Position numbers and translations under genes: made by a program. 61,505 nucleotides of DNA from an uncultured Mucilaginibacter sp. (GTDB lineage: Bacteria > Bacteroidota > Bacteroidia > Sphingobacteriales > Sphingobacteriaceae): positions 1 to 61,505 of the forward strand of contig CAITEP010000038.1 in assembly GCA_903891475.1 (NCBI GenBank). Reading direction: 5' to 3'. The first letter of the stretch is position 1. The number at the start of each line of letters is the position of its first letter. Under the pieces are notes generated by a model, which ran no database searches, was not told the DNA's origin, and was given only the letters and a program-made list of their open reading frames with translations. Below are positions 53,757 through 61,505 of the stretch, piece after piece.

Positions 53757-55607
53757 ATGATGAAACTTATGCTAGGTCATTTTATTTGTATCTTTTTTTG
53801 GGTTTTATGTATAAACACCTCCTTTGCTCAGGTGGCTACTTTAGCAGATAAATATAAAAGAATAGATACTACTATTACCATGCGCGATGGTATAAAACTT
53901 TTTACTGTAATATACGTACCAAAAATCACTAAAGAGAAACTGCCCTTTTTGATGTTGCGTACACCTTATGGGGTTAAGGGTTATCCAAGTCCGGAGAAGC
54001 AGGAATATATTAAAGACATGGCTGAGGATGGCTATATATTCGTTTTTCAGGATATTAGAGGGCGTTATTTATCAGAAGGTAATTTTGAGATGCAACGTTT
54101 TAATCGGGATAAAAGCAAAGCTAAATCGATTGATGAGGCCAGCGACGCCTATGATACCATCGACTGGTTACTAAAACATATACCAAACAATAATGGGAAT
54201 GCCGGAATTTATGGCATATCATACGATGGTTGGACATCCATTATTGCGGCAACCGACCCTCATCCTGCATTGAAAGCAGTATCTGAGCAAGCAACCCCGG
54301 CTGATATGTATTTGACGGATGATTTTCATCACAATGGCGCGTTTAGGCTAAGCTATGGTTTTGAATATGCGGTATTAACTGAGGCCTCAAAAACAGATTC
54401 GCTGTATAATTTTGGGCAGTATGATACCTATGATTGGTATTTGAAATTGGGTGAGCTTTCAAATATCAACAAAAAATATGCGCACGGAAGTTTGCCTACC
54501 TGGAACAATTATATAGCTCACCCCAATTACGATGATTTTTGGCAAAAACAAGCATTAGCTTTTAGGCTCGATAAACCGCGCACCGCTATACAACATGTTA
54601 GCGGTTGGTGGGATCAGGAAGATATGATTGGTCCACAAACCGCCTACAAGGTTCTTGAAAAACAGGATAAAAATAACCAAAACTTTATAGTGCTAGGGCC
54701 ATGGAGGCATGGTGGATGGGCAAGTGGAGAAGGTACTAGTTTGGGCAATATAAAATTCGATGGACAGGCAACAGGTACTTATTTTAGGAAAGAGATACAA
54801 GCTAAATGGTTTGCCTGGTATTTAAAAGGCAAGGGTGATGGGCAGTTTGCCGAAGCCATATCGTTCCAAACAGGCTCAAACAAATGGATGAATTATTTGG
54901 CCTGGCCACCTAAGGAAGCACAAGAGAAGAATATTTATTTTCATGATAATGGTAAACTCTCATTCGACAAGCCATCATCAACCGAACAGAATGAATTTGA
55001 TAGTTATGTTTCGGACCCATCAAAACCTGTTCCGTATCGCCAACGTCCAATTGAAGAAACCTATGGCCCCGGCTCGCGTTGGTATACATGGTTAACAGAC
55101 GACCAACGTTTTGTTGATAATCGCCCGGATGTTTTAACATGGCAAACCGATACTTTAACAAATGATGTTACCATAACTGGTGATGTGATAGCCAAATTAT
55201 ATGCCGCAACCAGCGGTACCGATGCCGATTGGGTGGTTAAATTGATTGATGTTTATCCACAGGATTATAAAAAAGAGCTCAAAATGTCGGGCTATGAATT
55301 AATGATTTCGCAAGAAGTGTTTAGGGGTAGGTTTAGAAATAGTTTTACAAACCCCGAGCCCATTACCCCCGATAAGGTTGAATTGTATACCATAGATTTG
55401 CATGCCGCCGACCATGTTTTTAAAAGTGGGCATAAAATTATGGTGCAAGTACAAAGTACATGGTTCCCGATAATCGATCGTAACCCGCAAAAATATGTGC
55501 CTAATATTTTTGAAGCGAAGGAAGCAGATTATCAAAAGGCGATTCAAAAAATATATCACTCATTGAGTTTTTCGAGCAGCATAGTTTTGCCTGTGGTGGA
55601 GAAATAG
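53757..55607 (+). CDS. Exported CocE/NonD-family hydrolase (S15-like)
   Basis: A hydrolase of about 616 residues with a signal peptide (ending NTSFAQ). The CocE/NonD alpha/beta-hydrolase domain has the nucleophile in GISYDGWTS, Asp in GTDADWVVKLIDVYP and His in GPWRHGGW, so unlike the S9 protein upstream the triad looks intact. The C-terminal jelly-roll domain fits X-Pro dipeptidyl-peptidase/acylase relatives. ATG at 53757 (or the next codon) is chosen to begin the signal peptide; an in-frame start 18 codons upstream adds polar residues. It may be an esterase, acylase or peptidase. Confidence 0.88.
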   Translation: MMKLMLGHFICIFFWVLCINTSFAQVATLADKYKRIDTTITMRDGIKLFTVIYVPKITKEKLPFLMLRTPYGVKGYPSPEKQEYIKDMAEDGYIFVFQDIRGRYLSEGNFEMQRFNRDKSKAKSIDEASDAYDTIDWLLKHIPNNNGNAGIYGISYDGWTSIIAATDPHPALKAVSEQATPADMYLTDDFHHNGAFRLSYGFEYAVLTEASKTDSLYNFGQYDTYDWYLKLGELSNINKKYAHGSLPTWNNYIAHPNYDDFWQKQALAFRLDKPRTAIQHVSGWWDQEDMIGPQTAYKVLEKQDKNNQNFIVLGPWRHGGWASGEGTSLGNIKFDGQATGTYFRKEIQAKWFAWYLKGKGDGQFAEAISFQTGSNKWMNYLAWPPKEAQEKNIYFHDNGKLSFDKPSSTEQNEFDSYVSDPSKPVPYRQRPIEETYGPGSRWYTWLTDDQRFVDNRPDVLTWQTDTLTNDVTITGDVIAKLYAATSGTDADWVVKLIDVYPQDYKKELKMSGYELMISQEVFRGRFRNSFTNPEPITPDKVELYTIDLHAADHVFKSGHKIMVQVQSTWFPIIDRNPQKYVPNIFEAKEADYQKAIQKIYHSLSFSSSIVLPVVEK

Positions 55608-55642
55608 GCGGGTATTAAATGGAACTCATTGATTTTAAAGGC

Positions 55643-56506
55643 TTACAGCTTGTTAAAAGCAAATAGCATTAAATATTGTAATACCAAAACACCATCAAGC
55701 AGAAAAAAGTAATAATATTCAGTCTTTGCGCGTTTCCAATTAAGAATCAGGATTGCTGTAATGGCGAGTGTAATGCTTAGTGCCCAAAAGCTCGGCTTAA
55801 AATTGAAATTATCAAGTATTAACAAAACCAAGAAGTCAAGAAGAATTAATCCTTTACAGATTTGGAGGGATGTTTTTTCGCCAAATAAAACAGGGAGGGT
55901 TTTAACACCCTTTATTAAATCGACTGATAAATCGCGGATATCAAACGGAATGGTTATAATGCCGTAAAACAAGGCTTGTTCTACCAATAAAAAAACAATA
56001 TGTCCAAAGGATTGGCTTGGAGCTAGCATAATTGGTATCAAAACACAACTAACTGTCCATACTAAAACAATGGATAATTGCTTTGCCAAAGGGAAATGAC
56101 GGATTCCGATGCTTTTGCTATTTATTAAGCTAGGTAATGGTATATTATAAAATACAGAAATGATGCCGGGAATAATAAGTAACAAACTTATTTTTATAGG
56201 TAATAAAAAAAACAAGGTGATTAGGCCTAAGGAGGCTACCATGGTAATGGTAATCATTAACCTATAATGGATAAAAAACCAGTGCAAGCGCACATTATTC
56301 AGTTTTTCTTCCGCAGTATCTTTAGTAACCAGTAAACTGAAATTATAAACTGCCAAAGTGGCTAAAAATAAAAGCCCTAATACGGCCTCGTTGGGTTTTA
56401 TCCCTAATAAAAAAAAGGTAACCGAGCCTTGCGCAACTGCACACAAAGCCATAAAAAGATTGCTGAATAAAAGAAAATTAAAAACCGATTGTAAACCTTT
56501 TTTCAT
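55643..56506 (-). CDS. UbiA-like prenyltransferase family membrane protein
   Basis: A 287-residue protein with about eight or nine membrane helices. The second aspartate-rich motif of the UbiA superfamily is present (PFDIRDLSVDLIKGVKTLP, DxxDxxxD). The first motif, normally NDxxDxxxD, is degenerate here (YNFSLLVTKDTAEEK), so diphosphate-Mg2+ binding at that side is doubtful. The substrate is unknown. It lies 30 nt downstream of the metallophosphoesterase stop on the same strand, so it may be the last gene of the VWA-ATPase-phosphoesterase operon. Confidence 0.75.
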   Translation of the reverse strand: MKKGLQSVFNFLLFSNLFMALCAVAQGSVTFFLLGIKPNEAVLGLLFLATLAVYNFSLLVTKDTAEEKLNNVRLHWFFIHYRLMITITMVASLGLITLFFLLPIKISLLLIIPGIISVFYNIPLPSLINSKSIGIRHFPLAKQLSIVLVWTVSCVLIPIMLAPSQSFGHIVFLLVEQALFYGIITIPFDIRDLSVDLIKGVKTLPVLFGEKTSLQICKGLILLDFLVLLILDNFNFKPSFWALSITLAITAILILNWKRAKTEYYYFFLLDGVLVLQYLMLFAFNKL

Positions 56507-56536
56507 TTAAAACCTTTTTCAAAAATACTTTAATTT

Positions 56537-57838
56537 TTAAGTGTTTTTAATATTTACAGGTGGTAATGCTGCTTTTAGTTCAAATATGGTAATTTCTGGC
56601 AAAATACCAACCCTACCAGCTACTGATAAAAATCCCAAACCTACATTTACGTACAATTGCTGTTTGCCTTCCTGATAATGACCAGCCCATTCTTTATACA
56701 TAAACTCAACCGGACTAAATTGAAAATCGGGCGTACGTATGCCCAATTGCATACCGTGTGTATGGCCCGAAAAAGTAACATCAATAGGTGTTTGGTTTGG
56801 CAAAATGTGCGGCCGCCAATAGGACGGGTCATGCGATAGTAGGAACCTTACGGGCAATTCTTCCGTATTTTTTGAGGCAAGGTCAATTCGGCCATATTGA
56901 GGTCCCCTGCTTATTTCGCCCCAATTTTCAACGCCTAAAATGCCAATTTCTTCATTATTTACTTTGAGCCTGCGATGACTGTTTCTTATCAAATCCCAAC
57001 CCAGTTGCTGGTGGGCGTTTATTATTCCGTTAAAATTTTTTCTTTTAGCTTGGTCGTTCGGCCAATCCACATAATCACCATAGTCATGGTTACCTAAACA
57101 GGAGTAAACCCCAAGCGGAGCCTTTATTTTTTTAAGGATATTAAATAGGGGAGCTATCTCTTCAAAATAAACATTTACCAAATCGCCAGTAAAAAAGATT
57201 ACATCTGCTTTTTCATGTATCAATAAATTAATGCCGCCACTTACCGCTAATTTATTTTTTAAGCTTCCGGCATGTAAATCAGATATTTGCGCTATGCGCA
57301 TCCCGTCAAAAGCTTTTGGCAGGTTGGGCAAGTACAGGGTTTGACGGATAACTTGATAATCATACAAGCCGCTCTTCATTGTTAAGCCGATGGCAGCAAG
57401 TGGAACGCTACCTGCCAATAAACCAGCTTTCATCAAAAATTCAGACCTTGGTATGGATTGGATTTCGGGGTTTTGATTGTTTGGTTTTTTGTTTTGGTTG
57501 TGGATGAAATACCTGCGTAAATCATCTATCAAAATAAAGGGTAATGCGCAAATTTTTAATGTTAGGGAGAAAAAAAAGGCTGCTAAAAAAGGCATTCGAA
57601 AACCAAAAAGGGCTTTTGTATAAATTACAAAAACCATACCCATTATAACCATTATGGATACTGCCCAATAGGTTTTGTAAAACCACTTTTTATGGATAAA
57701 CTGCCATTTTTTTGGTAACCATTTTATTCCGCTAAAAACATAAACATCCATTAGATAAAATAATGGAATGAGTAAAAGCCAAAAAAGGCTTTGTCCGTTA
57801 AGGGTAGTGCTAAAGCAGATTGCCTTAGTAACGCTCAT
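56537..57838 (-). CDS. Membrane-anchored metallophosphoesterase
   Basis: A 433-residue protein with four or so N-terminal membrane helices (about 16-130), a basic linker, then a calcineurin-like phosphoesterase domain. All metal motifs are visible: ISDLHAG, FFTGDLVN, LGNHDYGD, LSHDPSYW and SGHTHGMQ. It resembles YkuE/YaeI-type enzymes acting on lipid or envelope substrates. The start is taken as ATG 57838, overlapping the preceding ATPase gene by 14 nt in another frame; a longer in-frame start would overlap by 86 nt and lacks membrane character. Confidence 0.87.
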   Translation of the reverse strand: MSVTKAICFSTTLNGQSLFWLLLIPLFYLMDVYVFSGIKWLPKKWQFIHKKWFYKTYWAVSIMVIMGMVFVIYTKALFGFRMPFLAAFFFSLTLKICALPFILIDDLRRYFIHNQNKKPNNQNPEIQSIPRSEFLMKAGLLAGSVPLAAIGLTMKSGLYDYQVIRQTLYLPNLPKAFDGMRIAQISDLHAGSLKNKLAVSGGINLLIHEKADVIFFTGDLVNVYFEEIAPLFNILKKIKAPLGVYSCLGNHDYGDYVDWPNDQAKRKNFNGIINAHQQLGWDLIRNSHRRLKVNNEEIGILGVENWGEISRGPQYGRIDLASKNTEELPVRFLLSHDPSYWRPHILPNQTPIDVTFSGHTHGMQLGIRTPDFQFSPVEFMYKEWAGHYQEGKQQLYVNVGLGFLSVAGRVGILPEITIFELKAALPPVNIKNT

Positions 57839-59342
57839 CGTCAAGGTCGTCCTCATCGTCGGGCTGCAGGTTAAACAAGCTGCTAAACATATCAGAAAAA
57901 GCGAAGCCATTATCTAAAAACCCTTTGTTTAACTGCGAAAACTCTGATAAACCATGCAGTACAAACTCCATCAATAGCAACTCCTGATTTTCGGTTAATT
58001 TAGGATGGAATTTTTTAACCAATGCCTTCAATCCCGTTATGGAGTTCAATACTTTTTTATACTCCAGGGCTGGTAACTCGTCAATTAATTGCAGGTTATT
58101 GCCTTCGCTAAACCAATTGATGATTTCGGCATATGGGTTAGCACCTTTGGTTTTTTTAGCTTTTTCCGGGTCGGGGAAAAACTGAATAAACATGGTTTTA
58201 ATGGCTTTGCCAATTAATAAAAAGGCCACTTTACCTGGACCTTCTAGCTCACCTTCATATACCAATTCAATTTTACCGGTTATGGCAGGAATTACCCCCA
58301 AAAAGTCGGATATGCGTACAAAAGTTTTGCTTTCTTTATTAATAAGCATGCGGCGCTCGGCATTGCTCACCAGGTTTTCATAAGCGGCAATGGTTAATCG
58401 TGCAGATACCCCGGATTTTTTGTCGATATACTCCGAACTACGTGCTTCAAAAGCAATTTGCTCCACCAAATCTTTTAACAAACCATCAACCTCAATATTG
58501 CTTTGTTGGTCGGTTGTAAGTGTTGCTTCTTGTTGGGTGATTTTTCTGGAGATATGGATGGTACGCGGATAATGGGTTAAAATCTGGCTTTCAATCCTAT
58601 CCTTTAACGGGGTTACTATCGAACCACGGTTGGTATAATCCTCGGGGTTAGCGGTAAATACAAACTGCAAATCGAGCGGTAAACGCAATTTAAAACCACG
58701 AATTTGTATGTCTTTTTCTTGAAGGATGTTGAATAGCGAAACCTGTATCCTGGCCTGCAAATCGGGCAATTCGTTAATTACAAAAATGCCCCTGTGCGCA
58801 CGAGGAATCAGTCCAAAATGGATGACCCTTTCGTCGTTATAAGTAAGTTTTAGTGTAGCGGCCTTGATAGGGTCAACATCGCCAATAAGATCAGCCACGG
58901 TAACATCGGGCGTTGCAAGTTTTTCGGTATAACGTTCGGAGCGATGCACCCATGCAATTGGGGTATTATCGCCCTTGGTGATAATTTCATTATGCCCATA
59001 CCAGCTGATTGGTGCCAATGGGTCGTCATACAATTCCGAACCTTCAATATAAGGCATGTATTCATCCAGCAAGTTTACCAGCAAGCGGGCGATACGAGTT
59101 TTTGCTTGTCCGCGTAAACCCAATAGCAATATATTATGGCGCGATAGGATGGCGGTTTGTAAATCTGGAATAACGGTATCTTCAAAACCTACGATGCCTT
59201 CAAAACCATCATCCCCTTTTTTTAGTTGTGTAATTAAATTTTCGCGTAACTCATCCTTAACCGACCTGCTTTTATAAGCCGATTTTTTAAGCTGCCCTAA
59301 AGTCTTTATATTTTGTATATCCAATGTTTGTTTAGTAGCCAT
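57825..59342 (-). CDS. MoxR/magnesium-chelatase-like AAA+ ATPase
   Basis: A 505-residue AAA+ protein. The Walker A motif is GLRGQAKT (Gly75-Thr82). The Walker B motif reads FVINEL with Asn190-Glu191, not the usual Asp-Glu, in the segment INELPDLQARIQVSLFNILQ. The catalytic Glu is kept, and I recall this Asn form being usual in the subfamily. The C-terminus is acidic (DDEDDLDDERY). It is paired with a VWA protein 72 nt upstream, the classical MoxR-VWA arrangement for chaperone-like insertion or activation of a partner, and overlaps the metallophosphoesterase gene. Confidence 0.88.
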   Translation of the reverse strand: MATKQTLDIQNIKTLGQLKKSAYKSRSVKDELRENLITQLKKGDDGFEGIVGFEDTVIPDLQTAILSRHNILLLGLRGQAKTRIARLLVNLLDEYMPYIEGSELYDDPLAPISWYGHNEIITKGDNTPIAWVHRSERYTEKLATPDVTVADLIGDVDPIKAATLKLTYNDERVIHFGLIPRAHRGIFVINELPDLQARIQVSLFNILQEKDIQIRGFKLRLPLDLQFVFTANPEDYTNRGSIVTPLKDRIESQILTHYPRTIHISRKITQQEATLTTDQQSNIEVDGLLKDLVEQIAFEARSSEYIDKKSGVSARLTIAAYENLVSNAERRMLINKESKTFVRISDFLGVIPAITGKIELVYEGELEGPGKVAFLLIGKAIKTMFIQFFPDPEKAKKTKGANPYAEIINWFSEGNNLQLIDELPALEYKKVLNSITGLKALVKKFHPKLTENQELLLMEFVLHGLSEFSQLNKGFLDNGFAFSDMFSSLFNLQPDDEDDLDDERY

Positions 59343-59414
59343 ATTTGTTTTATCGGGTTGAGCTTATTTAAATAATCCTGTCTTCAACCTATTTATTTTA
59401 TAAATGTTTCTCTT

Positions 59415-60512
59415 TTATCTAACAGTTTTACGTCTGTTTTTAATATAGTCTTCAAAAATATATTCGCCCAAACCATTTAGCGAGCTGTAAAAAGCTTTGC
59501 CGCCATTGGTTTCGGTAAATTTACGCACAAATTGTTGCAGGTAGGGGTCTTTTGCAATCATAAAGGTGGTGATGGGTATTTTCAAGCGTTTACATTGTGC
59601 TGCCATATTCAGCGTTTTATTTACCACCTTACGGTCAAGCCCTATGCTGTTTTTATAATATTTCACCCCTTCTTTCAAACAAGTAGGCTTACCATCGGTA
59701 ATCATGAATATTTGCTTGTTATGTGTTTTACGGCGGCGCAATAAATCGGTAGCCAGCTCTAAACCCGCATAGGTATTGGTATGGTAAGGGCCAACTTGCA
59801 GGTATGGTAAATCTTGCAAGGTGATAGGCCAGGCATCGTTGCCGAAAACAACAATATCTAAAGTGTCTTTGGGGTATTTAGTTCGGATGAGTTCGGCTAG
59901 TGCCATGGCTACTTTTTTTGCCGGGGTGATCCTATCCTCGCCATACAGTATCATGGAGTGCGAAATATCAATCATCAACACGGTAGAAGTAAGGGTTTTA
60001 TAATCCATTTCCTCTACTTCCAAATCGCGCTCGGTCATCATAAAATCGCCGATGCCATGGTTCACTTGGGCGTTGTGGATAGACTGGGTCATGTTAATCT
60101 GGTCCAAACTATCCCCAAACTCAAACTCCCTGCGCTCCGCATTTTTTTCGTCACCCTGACCCGATTGTGGCGAGCGGTGGTTACCCTTACCCGATTTTTT
60201 GAGCTTGCCAAATATCTCCTCCAATGCCGATTGCCTGATTGATTGCTCGGTTTTAGCGGTAATTTTAAATTCGCCTTTGGGGCCATCATCGCTTAGGTAG
60301 CCCTTGTTTTTAAGGTCATCGATAAAATTGCCCATCCCATATTCATCATTGGTAAGGTTATATTGCTTATCAAGCTCATTCAGCCATGCCAATGCCTCTC
60401 CGGCGTCTCCGGCGGTATAGTTTAGTAATTCTAAAAATAATTTCAATAATTCTTCAAAGCCACCCTTAGGTATCTCGTTGGGCCTAAACTTTGAAAACTC
60501 GAATCCACGCAT
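59415..60512 (-). CDS. VWA-domain protein partner of AAA+ ATPase
   Basis: A 365-residue cytosolic protein with a helical N-terminal region (about 1-110), a charged linker (GKGNHRSPQSGQGDEKN), and a C-terminal von Willebrand A domain (about 175-350). The MIDAS metal site is complete: Asp182-x-Ser184-x-Ser186 (IDISHSM), Thr247 and Asp273 (ITDGKP). It is the first gene of the run VWA-ATPase-phosphoesterase. ATPase/VWA pairs of this type act together on a third protein; here the membrane phosphoesterase is the nearest candidate, by context only. Confidence 0.88.
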   Translation of the reverse strand: MRGFEFSKFRPNEIPKGGFEELLKLFLELLNYTAGDAGEALAWLNELDKQYNLTNDEYGMGNFIDDLKNKGYLSDDGPKGEFKITAKTEQSIRQSALEEIFGKLKKSGKGNHRSPQSGQGDEKNAERREFEFGDSLDQINMTQSIHNAQVNHGIGDFMMTERDLEVEEMDYKTLTSTVLMIDISHSMILYGEDRITPAKKVAMALAELIRTKYPKDTLDIVVFGNDAWPITLQDLPYLQVGPYHTNTYAGLELATDLLRRRKTHNKQIFMITDGKPTCLKEGVKYYKNSIGLDRKVVNKTLNMAAQCKRLKIPITTFMIAKDPYLQQFVRKFTETNGGKAFYSSLNGLGEYIFEDYIKNRRKTVR

Positions 60513-60602
60513 AATTTCCCTTTCTGAATATAAAGAAACGGATATTTTTGATTAAAAGTTTGAAAAACTTAAAGGAAGTATGAATTGTTAGGTAGTGATG
60601 AC

Positions 60603-60647
60603 AAATTAGCTAATCTAAATTTTTCTTAGGTTTAGATTAGCTAATTT
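60603..60647. terminator. Perfect 17-bp hairpin
   Basis: Arms 60603-60619 and 60631-60647 are perfect inverted repeats around an 11-nt loop. The hairpin overlaps the last base of the leftward gene 60647-61438 and probably terminates it, although neither side has a strong T-tract. Confidence 0.6.
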
Positions 60648-61438
60648 CAATCTGGAAGTAACCACTCTTGTTTTTTGGTTTTGAGATTGTATTTAAATAC
60701 ACCCTCCCTCATTCCCGCATAAATTATATCGTTGTTTATAACAATTGAGTTTGGAGATAAACCAAATTTCCAAAAACAGTCATCCAAAATTATTTGGATA
60801 GTTTTATCTTGATTTACAGTCAAAATACTTTTGGAAGTAATCACTAAAAAATTTTTGTTGGTATCCAAAGCTATTGCCATAGGGGCATCTGGTAATTTTA
60901 AATATTTTCTAGGAACATATTTATTATCCTTAAAGTTTAAATTTATAATAGAGCCATATGATGAAGCCATATGGTATAATCCTTCTATGGCATAAACTTC
61001 ACTATCACGTTTAATAAATTGGATGATATCATATCCAACATATTTTTTTTTAATCCGCCTTTTATTTGAATACCATCTTAATTCCCCAATAAATTCGCCT
61101 CTATTAAATCCTACCAAGAAACCCTCTTTCACTTTTATGCCTGACAATATTGCTAGGTCACCTTTATCTATATTAAATAAGACTTTTAAATTGGCAAAAA
61201 ATCCCTTCACGGGATATGGTCTTACCTTTACTTCATTATTTTCAATAAAAACATACCAACCCGTAGATGGAATATAATAAGAATTACCATCCTTATCGTG
61301 CTTATATACAGAATTCCAATTCGTGGGGATGTTGGAGCTTTTCCAATTTTCAATTTTGGAAGTGTCTCTAAAGCTACATTGCCCAAACTTGCATGAAGTT
61401 AAGAGACTAACAAGAATTAAAGAGACTCTAAATATCAT
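60647..61438 (-). CDS. Lipoprotein of unknown function, propeller-like
   Basis: A 263-residue protein with a short signal and lipobox (SLLTSCKFG). The rest has repeating beta-strand segments (GSIINLNFKDNKYVP; NKNFLVITSKSILTVNQD; VINNDIIYAGMREGVFKYNL) that look like blades of a small beta-propeller. No family is recognised. It starts 11 nt after the stop of the truncated gene at the window end, so the two are probably co-transcribed. Confidence 0.6.
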   Translation of the reverse strand: MIFRVSLILVSLLTSCKFGQCSFRDTSKIENWKSSNIPTNWNSVYKHDKDGNSYYIPSTGWYVFIENNEVKVRPYPVKGFFANLKVLFNIDKGDLAILSGIKVKEGFLVGFNRGEFIGELRWYSNKRRIKKKYVGYDIIQFIKRDSEVYAIEGLYHMASSYGSIINLNFKDNKYVPRKYLKLPDAPMAIALDTNKNFLVITSKSILTVNQDKTIQIILDDCFWKFGLSPNSIVINNDIIYAGMREGVFKYNLKTKKQEWLLPD

Positions 61439-61449
61439 CAGAAGAATAG

Positions 61450-61505
61450 TTATTCGTTATTTAAGATACTTTTCACACTTTCATCATACACCGGATTCGC
61501 ACCCC
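61450..61505 (-). CDS. Partial gene, C-terminal end only
   Basis: The minus strand is open from the window edge to TAA at 61452-61450, encoding a C-terminus GANPVYDESVKSILNNE. Only 17 complete codons are visible, so the product cannot be identified. The close spacing (11 nt) to the following lipoprotein gene supports it being a real upstream gene of the same operon. Confidence 0.4.
   Translation of the reverse strand, partial: GANPVYDESVKSILNNE

Overview
This AT-rich 61.5 kb chromosomal window comes from a Bacteroidota bacterium, most likely of the Sphingobacteriales (Pedobacter/Mucilaginibacter-like; lineage is inferred from gene content). Supporting signs are a complete alternative complex III plus cytochrome c oxidase cluster, a GldB-type lipoprotein, a DUF4270 gene next to a glgA-like gene and panC, and frequent TAnnTTTG promoter -7 elements. 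Shine-Dalgarno sequences are mostly absent, and TTG or GTG starts occur. No rRNA, tRNA, insertion sequence, integrase or CRISPR array was seen.

Layout. 1-704: gene-free, with strong hairpins that may mark a small RNA or leader. 705-5377: DUF2911 protein, AlkB-like dioxygenase, cupin and a GH78 rhamnosidase. 5746-11671: envelope lipid cluster yceD-rpmF-plsX-fabH-fabH-accB-accC with two tandem FabH paralogues, followed by tatC and an exported M28 peptidase. 14415-25481: glmS, DUF4270 lipoprotein, truncated GT5 protein, panC, DUF4136 lipoprotein, nadE, gldB and small envelope proteins.

26092-43072 is the respiratory core. actABCDEF (quinol:cytochrome c oxidoreductase) is followed by coxB-coxA, a very long hairpin, then ctaA-ctaB-two subunit III genes-subunit IV-SCO-DUF420-CxxC protein. 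Together they encode electron transfer from menaquinol to O2, with heme A synthesis and copper-site assembly. Three accessory proteins show unusual residues: an EF-hand loop inside the DUF420 protein, Asn in place of the first heme-ligand His in CtaA, and Tyr in place of the copper His in SCO.

43105-46715 holds DUF983, DUF2461, rfbC and DUF4286, then a small patch of toxin-immunity-like genes (NTF2-fold and SUKH-3) with a frameshifted lipoprotein between them and no toxin in view. 46759-53039 has a TPR protein and then an operon of an S9-family lipoprotein, a sensor kinase and a response regulator. The S9 protein has lost its catalytic Ser and His, so it is a candidate ligand-binding partner of the kinase. 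53056-61505 has a methyltransferase, CocE-type hydrolase, UbiA-like membrane protein, a VWA / MoxR-like ATPase / membrane metallophosphoesterase operon, and an unassigned lipoprotein with a truncated neighbour at the window edge.
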